Assembly (NCBI GenBank): GCA_001931905.2
Contig: MSJI02000881.1
Coordinates: 55,321-119,320 of the forward strand
From: Cladosporium sp. IMV 00045
Lineage: Eukaryota > Ascomycota > Dothideomycetes > Cladosporiales > Cladosporiaceae
Length of the DNA stretch: 64,000 nucleotides
Direction of reading: 5' to 3'
Made by a program: the position numbers and the translations under genes. The notes beneath the pieces were generated by a model that searched no databases, was not told the origin of the DNA, and saw only the letters and a list, made by a program, of their open reading frames with translations. Below are positions 35,623 through 47,921 of the stretch, piece after piece (position 1 is the first letter of the stretch; every line of letters begins with the position of its first letter).

Positions 35623-38600
35623 CTAAAACTCCTGAATCCCATCCACCAGCGCCGAAAGATCCTTCATGCGCACGGGTTTGGTGATGTACTTATCGATGCC
35701 GGCGCCTTTGGCGTTCCTCTTGGCTTCGGTGTTCGTGACCCCCGTGACGGCGACGATGTTGACTTTGCGAATCCTTTGCCTGCGCTCCAGCTCGCGGAAT
35801 TTCCGCGTCGCTTCGAACCCGTCCATGACCGGCATGTTCATGTCCATGAGAACGAGGAAGTAGTGCATGGGCGCCGCTTCGTATTTTTCGACGGCTTCGA
35901 GGCCGTTGACGGCGCTTTCGCAGGGCAATTTGAGTTTTCTCATGAGGGCGAGGAGAAGCTAGGAGGGTGGGTTAGTCAGCTTGAATTCTACTACATTTGG
36001 ATGATGTCTTGCCATTTTTGGACGGAAAGCCAAGTGGCAAGAGCATTGACAGTTGTCAGAGTCTACAGGAAGTGGTGACTTACTCTCATGTTGATATCGT
36101 TGTCTTCAACCAACAGTACGGATTGCCCAGTCTGCCTCTCGCGTATGCTTGAGGATCTCGCGAGGCTCGTCACCATGGTCGACTCGACGTTTGCTTTCTC
36201 TTCCGGTACTTCGCCTGCATCTTCGCCATCTCGTGCCTTGTCAAGTTGACTGGGAGCAGGATGTTGCTCTTCCGGGTTTTTCACTCTTGCAGGCAGCTGG
36301 AAATATGACTTGGCATCGGACTCCACCATGGGCGTTTTCTGCGAATGGTTCCGTATCATTCGAGTTGGTCTAGGGGCAGGCACCGCGTAGTCCTTTGGCT
36401 GTCTTGTGAGTAAAGAGTTCTGGACGCTATTCAGGACTTGTATGATCTTTTGCGGGCCGATGCTGTGAACGATGTCAGTCAAGTCCTCATTAAAGCTGAA
36501 ATGCATGAGAGCTTTGTGGAGGTAAACTAACGGCTGATACACATAAAGCGGCTTGAGAGCAAAATTCTCAAAATCAAACTCTGGTTCAACGCTTCTCACG
36601 GATTGGGCAAGAACCAAGATACGAGAGCAAGTACCAGCGAGGGTCGACATTAGTTGATCTACTGCATCTGGGTCTTGCCTATGAAGCAAAAGGAGGTCTC
36701 TTTCGGATACCGCGCAAACGGTGTCAAGCGGGCATGTAGAAGCGTCTTGGATGAAGCGTGCGTCGCATCCAAACCAACTTGAGACAGTCCGTAGGACGCT
36801 CTCGGCGACCGACCTGGCGCCAGGCATGTCTGTTTGCGGAACCTCTTTTTGCAAGTCCAGCATGCGAAAGTGTCTTGGGACGTTTTGAAAGGTCGGCTTC
36901 TTAAGGGCACTTCCTGAACCGGCGAGGGGGGCATCTGGGTGTCCGAAATTGGATATGAACTTGACAGTGACGACAGTGCCATGTCCCAGGTCACTTCTGA
37001 CGATGACTGAAGCATTCAAGTCTTTCGCGACCTCCTTGACGATGCTCATACCAAGGCCAGTTCCAGCAGCATGAGAATTGGCTTGTTTGAAGGCGGTGAA
37101 TAGACTGGCATCCACAAATTCACGCGACATGCCAATTCCCGTATCTCGCACTTGAAGGGTTACCAAGGTATCCGGGCTTTCTTCACCAGGTGAAGTAACC
37201 CCTTCGTCGGTATAGAGCTTCACGGATATGGAGCCCTTGTTGGTGAACTTGAGCGCATTGCCTGCGAGGGACATCAAAAGTCAGAACGAACATTTTGACC
37301 GTGGTGTAAGTTCTCACTTACCAAGAATATTCGTTATCAATCTTGTCACCGTGCCGGGCGTCATGGGAGTAATCCAATTTGGACGTTGCTCTATATCAAG
37401 GGTCACGGATACAGAACGTGCATCTTGCTGGTCTTGATCCTCGAACGCTCGTTGAAGGTGTCGATAGCCGGAAATGGTGCTTTCCACTACTCTACGAAAA
37501 GTTAGAGACATATTATCGGTTTCCGCAAGTCAGATTGATATACTCTTCCGTCAGTCGTGCGAGATCAACGTTGGTCAAGCCGCTGTTATCGCCTTGAGCG
37601 GTGGTTTTGTGACGTAGCGCATCTAGCCTTGCGCGGTCTTTCCTCTGTCCGCGTGATAAGTTGCTGACCTTGCTGTAGTCCAGAATGTGATCCACTCTAT
37701 TCATGGTCAGTGGTCAGGTGTACAACAAGCCAATGGCGTACTTACGTGTCAAGTAGAGTCCTGCCGGCAAGTGCCACAGACAAAGCCATCTCCTCTTGGA
37801 AAGCGGATAAGGGAGAGTCTTGAAGCATCTCAATCCCGGCGAGGATGCCATGCAACGGACTGCGCAGCTCATGGCTGACGGAAGTGATAAATCTCCCCTT
37901 TGCCACATCCGATGCGATTGTTTCGATGCGCGCCAACTCGGCTCTCAGGCTGTGAGCGAATGCAGACATGTAGGTCAAATCTTCATCTGGGTGGAAGAAT
38001 CTGGTGAAGCTTTTCGTCCAAACCAGCAAAACGGACCTCCAGCGTTCACGTTCAGCCTTGTATGTGTCAGCATAAAGCGGTACATACATGGGCAGAAGAA
38101 ACTCACATCCCAGATAGGATAAAATGCAATTGAGCCAGGTTGTCCCACTGCTTTCCTCAAGACTCGAGCACTGCGGCCATACTTCGACTGAACATGAGGC
38201 CATGAGCCTTCGGTGACCCCGGCAGATCCACTTGATCCTCCCTGGCCGTCTGAGCTAGAATAGGCACTGCCATCTTTCTTGAAACTGAATATCTTGCCGC
38301 GGGGATATGCCTTGATGAGCTTCGCCATATCTCGCTCGAGAAGCTCTACTCGAGCCGAACCAAGTGAGCCCTCTTCAACGCTCGGGGCTTGCGTGGATAT
38401 CGCCTCGGTTTTGCATTTGGATGATGGAACCGCTGAAGGGTCGGAGTGGTCAGTGTCGCTTGAAGCAATTGCTTCACCATCGTCTGAAGATCCTGAAGAT
38501 GTATTGTGTCCCGATGATCTTGTCGAGAAAACTTTACCGGCGTCGATGAAAGCAACACCAAAGGCACCCATCGATTCACGGAGGAGCTGGCTGGCTCGGC

Positions 38601-39909
38601 TGTAGGCTTCACTCACTTGGGTGTGTAGATCTGGTTTTAGAGCACAATTAGATGTTTTCCATGAGTGTAGGATCGCCTGCTTGCTTACCTGAGCTCTCGC
38701 TGCTTGTGGACTTTCCAGGAGAATCGGGCGAATTTGCGGTATTCGAGCTGGAGTCCTCACTCACTACACCGTTCTCGATGCGATCATCAGCCGCTTTCTG
38801 GTTGCCTTCGCCGGAGGAACGTGGATTTGTTTGATCTTGTCGGGGCTTGCGTGACCTTTCCAGTCGTATTGCTGCACGTGGCGACGAGCGGTCCTCTTCA
38901 GCACCGAATTCCGCATCAAATCTTTTATCTTGCTCGTGGCGGTTTTTTCCCGAATCATCCTCGCGGCCACCTCTTCTCATGCTGCTGTTGTCTTGACCCA
39001 CCCACCATTCTCGCAGAGAGCTGCCTCCATTGTTGAAAACACCCAGGGCTTGAATCAGTCGCTCGCTTCGCTGTCGCTGAGATTTAAAGATTGATGATTG
39101 GAGATGCTGTGCAATTGTATCGCCTAGATCTTCGCAGTAAGACATTTCCATGGCACTGACGCCATAGCGAGGTTTGTCATCCAAGACAGTCAGGCTCCCG
39201 ATAACAGTGCCTTCATGGTCACGTACAGGTATCGAGAAGTAAAAGCGAGGCGATTTTGCCCGCCTGACAAACTCGAGTTGCGCCGCGGTTGTGTTGTGCC
39301 TTAGGTCGCTAATGATATGCCAATGTGGCGAGCACCCTTCAGTGTAATAGTGTTCGTTGTCCGCAGGTACCTCGCGCAGTGAGCGCGCTTTCCGCCAACC
39401 ATCAAAGGAAAGATCATTCACTCCATCCGACCTTGCAAAGCTGCAGGTACCCAACCAACTCTCATCTTTTGGGTTCGCGACAAAATCTGACTGCAACGAC
39501 ATGCTCTTGGTGGACTCGACCAGAACGTGCTCGGTATGGCTGGTCATGATCGTGATGAAGGCCCGTCTGACGCCCAGACGGAGGGTGGCCAGCTGCGCAA
39601 ATGCGGCGAGAGCGGTATCGTTGCATGCTGCCGGTGCTGGGGTGGGTTGCTCGTGAGGAAAGGCATTGCGTTGGATGTATAGCGGTTTGTATAGCTCGGT
39701 CCAGGCGTGGAGATAGCTGCGGCGACAGCGTTAGTATGAATTGAGAGGATGCGCCCATCTATGTACAACCGATGGACATACCGCAGAGCTTCTCGCTCTC
39801 TGCTTGCTTCCGTCTTGTGTCGCAGAGCAAATCGATTACTCGCTAATGGGGTCGACATGCTCTTGGTTGCCCTATGTTGCTCGGGCACCCCACCACATTG
39901 CTTCTCCAT
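35623..39909 (-). CDS. Hybrid sensor histidine kinase (GAF-HisKA-HATPase-REC)
   Basis: This is a two-component sensor that autophosphorylates on His and passes phosphate to its own receiver, feeding the fungal phosphorelay. Eight exons give 1275 residues: 39909-39782, 39716-38689, 38630-38107, 38056-37746, 37696-37544, 37491-37322, 37261-36084 and 35958-35623; all phases agree. A GAF-like sensor lies near residues 60-220. The H-box SHELRSPLHG has His622. The ATPase shows GNALKFTNKG, DTGIGM and GTGLGMSI. The receiver begins LLVEDNDINMR, with phospho-acceptor Asp about 1203 in LMDMNMPVMDG and Lys in ITKPV. Long Ser/Asp-rich linkers separate GAF and HisKA. The signal is unknown. The start could also be the Met at 39858. 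The upstream neighbour is the NRPS-like gene, 326 bp away on the same strand. Confidence 0.93.
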
Positions 39910-40235
39910 GAAGGTCAAGGCTTTGGAGATGCTCTGAGCACAGACACATATGGTGAAATGTCGAGCATGTCATGTCCGCGATGCCCGTTTGCGATCGGCC
40001 ACTAATGCCGACTCCCCGAGGATCAACCTTCCATGATCGAGTTACCCACCGCTTATACGATAGTTTGGTCAAAGCCCAGCCCACGCTAAATTTAGGGGAG
40101 ATATTAACCGTATGCTACAATTAGATATGATAACTTCTATTAGTTATTAAACCTATCATACGATGGTTAAAGAACGCGTGAGTCAGCTCTTTGGGAAGGC
40201 GATTATGTTGAATAATGATGTTGCAATGACGGTAT
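39910..40235. other. Intergenic, histidine-kinase promoter
   Basis: About 330 bp between two minus-strand genes, AT-rich around 40085-40240. It should hold the kinase promoter and the 3' UTR of the NRPS-like gene. Confidence 0.5.
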
Positions 40236-43200
40236 CTATATACTGAGCATGTGCTTGAGGATTCCCTCGCACTCTCCAAGCACATCATCCGCACTCCGAA
40301 CGGCATCCACAGCAATCACATCAATCTCGTCATCCCGGGCGCCCTCAAGAAGATTGACTTGCGCATCAACCATACCAGGCGCCATATAATGGCCTTGTCG
40401 CTCCGACAGTCTAGACTTCAACTCCTCTCTGGCATCCGTCTCAAGCATTACAAAGACAGTCCGCAAACCAGCAATATCTTGCAGGGAGCGAAGCTCGTCC
40501 CGATAACTGCTCTTCAGCGCTGAACATGTTACTAGAACTGCAGGCGCCTTGGTTGAATTCAAACGGTCCATGACTGCGCCGCGAATGTGCGCAAGCCAGC
40601 TCATTCGGTCAGCATCAGTGAGCGGAATCTGACTGCCCATATTCTGGCGAGCTACCCGTGAGTGCATTTCATCGCCTTCGATCATAGGCACACCCAGCTT
40701 TTCGGCCAGGGAACGAGCTACTGTGGACTTGCCTGAGCCACACGGTCCGCCGATGATGATGACAGCCGGCTCGGCTTCTGAGGATGCTGCAGCAGACCAT
40801 CGCTTTCGAAGCTGCGTGACGATCCTGCCAACTATCTCGCCGTGAATGATACCAGCGTTCTGCAGAGAAGGAGAGAAACCCTGAGCACGTGATGTGGAGT
40901 GTGCGAGCGAGCGCCGCGGCTTGTCGTTGTCGTATTTGCTCGCGAAAAAGTCCACAAGCTTGATCGGAGGGTTCTTCGATGGGTCCTGCTCCGATGCTCG
41001 CAGGCGGCGAATCCATTCTTGCTGTGGAACTGCGTCGAATTGCAATCCTGCTTCTCTCAGCAACGGCAGCAGATCTCGTGTCCAATGGAAGGAGTTGTCG
41101 TTGACCACATTCATGACGCCGCTATCGGCTGCTGAACATGCAATTTCCGTGCATGCTCTCGCTACGACATCCACTGGCAGCCAGTACGGATTCTCATCCA
41201 GCGCAGGCAAAGCACCAATAGTCTGCGCTGTCTGGAAAATGAGAGGTATCGCCTCGGTATCGTTCCACACACCATGCTGCGTGTCTCCAATGATCTGTCC
41301 CACTCGCAGAACGCGAGCCTTTACACCAGTCTGTCGAGATGCTCGGTTGCAAAGATGTTCCGTGACCAGCTTCGACTGCGCGTATCCCATGCCTTGCGCG
41401 TAGCTGTACGACTCCGGCAATGCTTCAGGAACAAGATCTCCCGGGGTAGCAGCTGTGGCAGAGACGGATGAGCAAAAATTGAACGATGCTGGCTCAGGGC
41501 GCTTGGCAGCGAGGCAAAGGTTGATGAGATTCCGCGCTCCGGCGATGCAGTCGGTTTCGAAGCTCTCCAGGCCTTTGTTGAAGTTTACTGACCAGGCAAG
41601 ATGAAGCAGATGGGTGATCGAGCCACTGATCGCATCATAATCCCCTTGCTCGAGGCCAAGAGAAGCATCGTCGAAAGCAGAAGGCAGTGCCACGATTTTC
41701 GATCTCGACGAGAGAGATAGCTCGTGGTAAAGAAGTCGCTCTCTGAGTGATTCGTACACCCTAGAGCGGGCGGACTCTTTGCTTCCTGCTCTGACAAGAC
41801 AGTACACCCTCTGCACAGAACACTGAGACGCCAGATTTGCGACCACGTGTGCACCCAGAGATCCAGTGGCTCCGGTGACGACCTACGAAAGTCAGTGAAA
41901 ATGTCGCTTCTGTGGCAATGGACAAGAATTGCAATACTTACAACGTATTTCCCCGTCGCTTTGTTCTCCACGGGCAAATGCTGGGGGAACTTGGCATACT
42001 TCTCAATCATTGCAGAGATGCGATCCTCCACACTCATGACCTCTCGCTCAGGACCGCCCGACTGTAACCGGACGATTTCATTCGCCATTTTTCCCAACGT
42101 AGGGAAGTCGAAAACAAAATTGCGGCCAATGCCCTCCGCATCAACCTTGAGGTGTTGGAGGATGAAACTGCGGACCTGAATTGCTTGCAGAGAATCAACT
42201 CCGAGACTGAATAAGTCGGCATCCTCGTTGAGCACGGTGCCCTCCTTCAGTTGCACCCGGGTTTGCATCTCTTTCCTCAAGAATTGCACAAGCTCTTCTC
42301 TGGGCAGCACCAACGTACCGGACTGCTTGTCGACGTATGCGGCTTCTATCTGCTTCGAGAAGTCACGGTAGAATGCAGCGCGGATGACCGTTCCTTTGTC
42401 TGTCCGTCGGTAGTCGGTGTCTCTCGGCAGCAATTTAATCATATCCCTAGAGAGCTGGGAGTAAGCCGCCACGCTTCCGTTCATCTGCTCGATTTGAGGC
42501 ATGACAGCGTCGATGATATCTGCATCTTGCAGGTCTGAGGTCGTAGCTGGGATTACAAAGGCTCCGAGACGAGCCTTATTGGCGCCGAAGACCACAACTT
42601 CTGCAACATTTGCATTCTGACGAATGACGCCTTCAACGAGCAACGGATTGGCCTTCTCTCCGTTTTCCAGCACAATCGTGTCGTCCAAGCGAGCGTAATA
42701 CTTCCAAGCATCGGGAATCTTCGGATGAGGTTCGAAGAGATCCTTGGTTGCATAGGACCCATCTTCCCTGTTGGTGGCTACCTTCGAACCCCAACCCTCC
42801 ATCACACAGAGCTCGTAGAGATTAGGGCCTCGCAACTCCATGCTGAGGTATGGTTTGAGATGCGGAGGTACTCTAAGCCAATCCCAACCCTTGTCTTCTC
42901 TGTGGTTGCGGAACGATGTCATGCATTGGCCGACTTCGGTAGCACCATAATGTCCGACGAGATTGACGCCATTGTCGACAAGCCTGTCACCGATCGGTTT
43001 GGGGCAAGCGGAGCCTCCGAACATGACAATCTCAAGTCGACTCAGCAGCTTCAAGCCCTCTTCTGTCTCGCTCAGGAGCTTCAGAGCGTAAGGTACACCG
43101 TACAAGATCTGAATGTCGGGATGGTCCGTTAACGTCGCGACAAGGTGCTTGCTCGCAAGCGGCAGACGTGCGTTGTAGATGTAGATCCTTTTCCGGGAGT

Positions 43201-43981
43201 GAATGGCCCGGAAGAAACAGCAAATGCCGTGATTGTGGTACAGTGGCAGAGTGATGTGCCCGACCATGCTGAAGTTCTGGCTGTACGTGTATAGTGCCGC
43301 GCGATGGGTTTGGGAGATTGGTTTTGGCAAACCAGTCGATCCGCTTGAGTGGATGATGAAGCAGATATTGTTCGTCTCGCGCGCTGGGTCAAGCATCGCA
43401 GGCTTCAAAGTCTGTGATGATTCCGATGCTGTTGAGGCTGTGTATATGGTTGTAGTCTTCAACGATGGCAGTTGTCCTGACACAGCCTCGGCGTTCGAGG
43501 AGAAGTTCTCCTGGTGGATCAACGCAGTTGCATGTGTGCTCGACAGAAGAGACTCATATGCTTCGTCGGTTATCCTGGTCGAAAGTAGGAGCGCGGAGTG
43601 TCCCAGCCTGGAAATGGCGAGGAATGCCACCAGGTAATCAAGATCGGAGTTTCCCAAAAGCCCTACGACCTGCACAGCGTCATCCGAGCTGAGCCTTTGC
43701 GGGATCAATTGACTGTAATGCACAGCGGCTCGTTCCACAAGACGATCCAGTTGTTGCGGAGAGTAGTCGACATAGTTGGTGCTTTCGTGTGGGTAAGCAA
43801 CGATAGGCTGATCGAATCCCTTTTGTCGTGCTCGGAGGGCAATGAGCTCATTGATCGTTGAAGGAATCTTGTTCTCAAGAGCCTCATATCCAGACACATC
43901 CTCGGCGATCTCAATGGTCTCAACATCAAGTCTCGACTTAAGCGCGCTGAGAGGCGCACTGGGTGGAAGTACAGCTGCCAT
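40236..43981 (-). CDS. NRPS-like A-T-R enzyme fused to a gluconokinase-type kinase
   Basis: Exons 43981-41942 and 41882-40236, with a 59-bp intron, give 1228 residues. The adenylation domain has HSSGSTGLPKP (211-221) and GHYGATEVGQ. The carrier domain has LGVDSLQ with Ser597 for phosphopantetheine. The thioester-reductase domain starts with VTGATGSLGAH and has the YAQSK pair (about Tyr847/Lys851). No condensation domain exists. From about residue 1055 the same exon continues into a gluconokinase-family domain: P-loop GGPCGSGKST, EGDEMH, GSQIPLTDADRMSWL, CSALKSSYRDELR and a GHYMAPGMVDAQ segment. An A-T-R enzyme activates an acid and reduces it to aldehyde or alcohol; the fused kinase could phosphorylate the product, which is inference. 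The fungal A-T-R-R enzyme ATRR reduces glycine betaine, and the neighbours here fit such a substrate. An in-frame ATG at 44044 is an alternative start. Confidence 0.93.
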
Positions 43982-44495
43982 TCTGATCGAGTGGCTTGTG
44001 ATCGAAAGCGGAGAGTGAGACGACCTTCTTGCTACAAATACCATTGTTGCGGAGATGCAGAGTCGCAGTCTCGAGCCAGATACCCACCACGATCGGCATT
44101 TGCAGACGACGGGACAAGCGGAAATTATCGTTAACCGTACTGGATAACAATTACTGCCTTTTCCGCTTCCAAATCCACACTCTCCGCCATGCGGCTCACC
44201 ATTTCCGCTCGTATCCGCACCCTCGGCACTTCACTCGGAGTCACATCTGCACCTTTCTCACGCATGATCCCTCAGCAAACATGCTTGTATCCGCCAACAT
44301 GTTGCTTCAAAGAGGCTTGACTCCACGGCGGGGCCCCGGATAACGCTCTCTCCGCATTACCGGGGAAGTCGATATATAGTCGCCGAGTCGAGCGCCATGA
44401 CCCAAGATTGCTTCGTTATCTTAGCACACCAGACCTCACTCTCGACCAATCCATTTGAGCCGCGATACTAAGCGTCTTGTCTTTTGACAGCCAAG
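43982..44495. promoter_or_regulatory. Divergent promoter of NRPS-like gene and permease
   Basis: This 514-bp region serves both genes. It contains an inverted repeat CCCCGG (44334-44339) and CCGGGG (44360-44365) with a 20-bp spacer, the style of site bound by Zn2Cys6 regulators, a GATAA element at 44339-44343 (AreA-type nitrogen control) and a TATA-like GATATATAG at 44371-44379 facing the permease. Confidence 0.45.
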
Positions 44496-46304
44496 ATGAC
44501 CTCCCACGCCGCCGATCGAACGTCGCTCCACTCGCTCGACAAAGACCTTGAGAAGGTCGACTATGTCGAAGTCCAACACAACAAGTATGCCAATATTGGC
44601 CTTACAGCGGAGGAGACCGACTTCTATGAGAACTTTCCGGAGGACAAACGCAAGAAGATGGTTCGAAAGGTCGATGTTCGACTCGTCCCTGTGCTAGCAC
44701 TGCTTTACCTTGCTGCCCATATTGATAGGGCCAACATCGGAAACGCGAAAGTATGTTGCTATCCTAGTGCCAGGATCTAGTTTTTGTTTGCATGTTCAAA
44801 AGTGCTAATTGAGGTGTAGATTGAAGGCATGGTCGAAGACCTCAACATGACTGGAATCCAGTACAACATCGCACTTTCCATCTTCTTTATCCCGTACATT
44901 CTACTTGAAGGTCCGTGTAGTGTCCCAGAGATGATGTGACAACGAATCCTTCTCCGTTTACTAAAGTTCAATGTGGACAGTTCCATCGAACATCATCCTC
45001 AAGAAGTTCAAGCGACCATCGACCTACATTGGCATCCTTGTCGTCTCTTGGGGCATTGTGATGACTTTCACAGGAATGGTCAAGAATTTCGCCGGATTGA
45101 TGGTTTGTCGCGTCCTTCTCGGTGTGGCTGAGGCCGGATTTTTTCCAGGTGCAGTCTATTTGATTACTCGATGGTCAGCCCTCTCACACATTATCACAAT
45201 GCAGAAGACGCCAGTTCTAACATTGCATCCAGGTACGGACAACGCCAAGTCCAGACCCGTCTCGCATTGTTTTATTGCGCCTCTGCCCTGTCCGGTGCAT
45301 TCTCTGGCCTTCTCGCATTCGCAATTGCCAAGATGGACGGTGTTGGCGGTCGACCAGGTTGGGCATGGATATTCCTTCTGGAAGGCATCGCGACTGTACT
45401 TATCGGCGCCGCTTGCTTCTTCATCATGCCCGATACGCCTGCGCTCTCCGGCAGGTGGCTTAATGCTGAGGAGACGAAGTACTTTGCCATCCAGACAATG
45501 ATCAAGAATGGCGGAAGAGCTGCATCAGAGAAAGCGGACAAGTTCAAGTGGTCTTACCTGATCGACCTTGTCACCGACTACAAGGTCTACCTGCAGGCTT
45601 GGATCTTGTTTACAGCTTCCGTTTGCGCTTATGGTAAGACGAAACGCACCTCATTCCTATCTGGTCCGTGCTGACACTCTTCAGGCCTCAAATTCACCAT
45701 GCCTTCTATCACCAAATCCATGGGATATACTTCCTCTCAGGCCCAGCTATTGACAATCCCCCCTTACGTGGCCGGTGCTATCTCTGCAGTCACTCTCTCC
45801 AAGCTCGCAGACCGCTTCAACTGGCGTATGCCCTTCATCCTCGGCCCAATGACGTCGGTTCTCGTTGGATTCTGCATCCTCCTACCTCTCGCCAGCAATA
45901 TCGAGAACCAGATCGCTGCTTGCTACATCGGTGTCATGTTAATCTGTATCGGCCAGTACCCCACCAATCCTGCGGGCTCTGCTTGGATTTCAAGTAACCT
46001 CGCTGGCGATTCGAAGCGTGCAATGGGCATAGCTCTGAACATCTGTTTGGGCAACAGCGGAGGCATTTTGGGGTCATACATGTTCCTCGATTCAGAGAAA
46101 GAGATTGGTTACCCGACCGGCTTCAGCATTGGCCTTGCTTTCGCTGCTCTCACACTGATTGGCACGGTTGTGCTTGAATGGTCGTATTCGAGCATCAACA
46201 AGAAGAGAGACGCCATGGACGAGGACGATATCAGGGCCAAGTACACCGATGAGCAGCTTGCAAGACTGGGAGACAAGAGCCCGTTGTTCAGGTACAAACT
46301 GTAA
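44496..46304 (+). CDS. MFS permease, Dal5/allantoate-type anion:cation symporter
   Basis: A 12-helix major facilitator of the ACS family (Dal5, Tna1 relatives), probably importing an organic anion or zwitterion through the plasma membrane. Exons 44496-44750, 44820-44910, 44981-45173, 45233-45633 and 45685-46304 splice in frame to 519 residues. The first helix has LLYLAAHIDRANIGNAK, typical of the family, then LMVCRVLLGVAEAGFFPGAVY and AWIFLLEGIATVLIG. The second half shows SSNLAGDSKRAMGIALNICLGNSGG. The cytosolic tail is charged. The gene is divergent from the NRPS-like enzyme and probably co-regulated with it, which suggests uptake of that enzyme's substrate; this is inference. The ATG at 44496 starts directly after the leader; no upstream ATG is in frame. 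Confidence 0.93.
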
Positions 46305-47190
46305 GAGATATCTGGAAAGATATGGAGAACGGCATGGGAAGTCTTGAGCTTCTGCTGCTGCACCATGCTTGGGAATTTGACTGTTGGCCACGAAGTTATG
46401 AAGAGCGAGCGTCAGGTTCGAGAATAACTGAGACATTGCAAGATTGTACGTGTTGATTTGTAACTCGTTCTTTGCTTGTGCGATCGCTTCACATCTGCGC
46501 TCATTCCAATCCGAGCTTAGACTGAATGCCATTTGTATCGCCATGCACTGAAAGACGATCGAAATCCTTGGAACTATTCGATAGCGACTTTGGCACTGAT
46601 ATCACGGGAGGTCGTGAAAAGCGAAAAGTTCGTTCTACATGGGACACTCATCGATCGCAACCTTAACCTCCCAATGCCCGGATACTTAAAAGAATATACC
46701 TGAACAATCTGTCGGAAGCGAAGGTCGGTAGCTCTCGGCAGATCAACAAGCGACGGATGTCTCAACTTGAACGGAGTTCTCGCCCGCCACGTTTTCCACG
46801 TATCCGCTGGGAAGCCGTCCTCCGACAATGCATGATGGATTGTGTAGCGGGTTTCACGAGATGAATGGCTGCTTCGATACAGCATGGTGGTGAATCTGGG
46901 GCAACAATAAACGAAAGACATCGTGGTGTTGGTCATTTCACCAGACCAACAATGATATCGTATGTATTCGGAGGTGGTTCGTCGATACGTGTCTAATGTG
47001 CCATTCTGTATTGCAGTCTTTAGACATCGTAGTTGTGTATCCACTCTTAAAACCACTGATTTGGGCCGCCGTCAACTCATCATGTCGCACGATTTAGTAT
47101 TCATATCGTTCATACGATTCATTGCCACAATATCCCATCCGAAGTTCGAAGAAGCATTAAACCCACTTCTTGCGTGGTTTGCAGGCCGAC
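46305..47190. other. Intergenic, no supported gene
   Basis: About 0.9 kb. A minus-strand frame at 46574-47056 (160 codons) has no recognisable family motif and is not called. Nothing else was seen. Confidence 0.5.
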
Positions 47191-47192
47191 AA

Positions 47193-47830
47193 TAAGAGTT
47201 CTCGAGCTTACCCCAACCCTAACCCTAAATTTTCTCTCTAAGACCTTTCACTACTCTATAGTATCGGTGCAAGTACCGGCCCTTTTAGTACGCTCAGAAT
47301 ACAGTGAACCATTGAGATTCAAGGTTAAGATACTAAGCTTCTTCTATAACATTATTATAAGTATCTACTACCTTAGTTCTCCTAACCTAATACGTTACTA
47401 CTAAGATAAAGTTTAGGATTAATCCTCTTACCGTAGTATTAATGCAAATATTAGCTGCTCTAGTACACTTAACCGCTACTCTAATCAATTAGGATATATT
47501 TAAGTATATTACTAAATGCTATAAGCGTCTTAATACTTGTTTTAATGAGACTTAAGGTGAATATTTCTATAATATACTAATATAAACTAATTATTAATCT
47601 TAACGCGTTAGTAAGTAAGAGTTCTCGCAATCTATAGAGTTATTCTTCGGGCTTTCAAACGGTGAAATTAATCTCTACTATCTATATACAAACTATTAGT
47701 TAGTAAAACGGAGATCGATTAAAGTTCTGTCTTTCACTAGTAATAGTAGTACTATAAAATACGATCGAAGCCTAACCGACCTATAGAGTATTTGTACTCT
47801 CTTCGAATCTGGTATAACAGTTTCGTCAAA
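47193..47830. repeat. AT-rich island with interstitial telomere repeat
   Basis: The island begins with CCCCAACCCTAACCCTAAA (47211-47229), a short run of the TTAGGG telomere repeat, then becomes strikingly AT-rich, with many TpA steps to about 47830. The 12-bp sequence TAAGAGTTCTCG occurs at 47193-47204 and again at 47626-47637, bracketing the first part. A diverged internal duplication of about 45 bp (near 47260-47305 and 47433-47478) differs mainly by C-to-T and G-to-A changes. This resembles a RIP-mutated subtelomeric or transposon remnant; no coding remnant was recognised. Confidence 0.65.
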
Positions 47831-47912
47831 ATAATAAACGCGACCAATCATTTGACTGATCACGGAAGAGCCGCCAAAGATACATGGATACGATCAACGC
47901 AAAAAGTAAGAC

Positions 47913-47917
47913 AAAAA
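47913..47917 (-). terminator. Pol III terminator of tRNA-His
   Basis: A run of five T on the minus strand begins four bases after the tRNA discriminator; a second T5 run lies at 47901-47905. Both fit RNA polymerase III termination. Confidence 0.6.
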
Positions 47918-47921
47918 GATA

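Noticed and set aside
40236..43981. Full NRPS or Lys2-type aminoadipate reductase
   Set aside because: No condensation domain and no Lys2-specific N-terminal region; the extra C-terminal kinase domain also does not occur in Lys2.
46574..47056. 160-codon minus-strand frame
   Set aside because: No motif, and the start overlaps ordinary intergenic sequence; kept only as a possible degraded remnant.
47211..47229. True chromosome end (telomere)
   Set aside because: Only about three CCCTAA units occur and normal genes continue on both sides.
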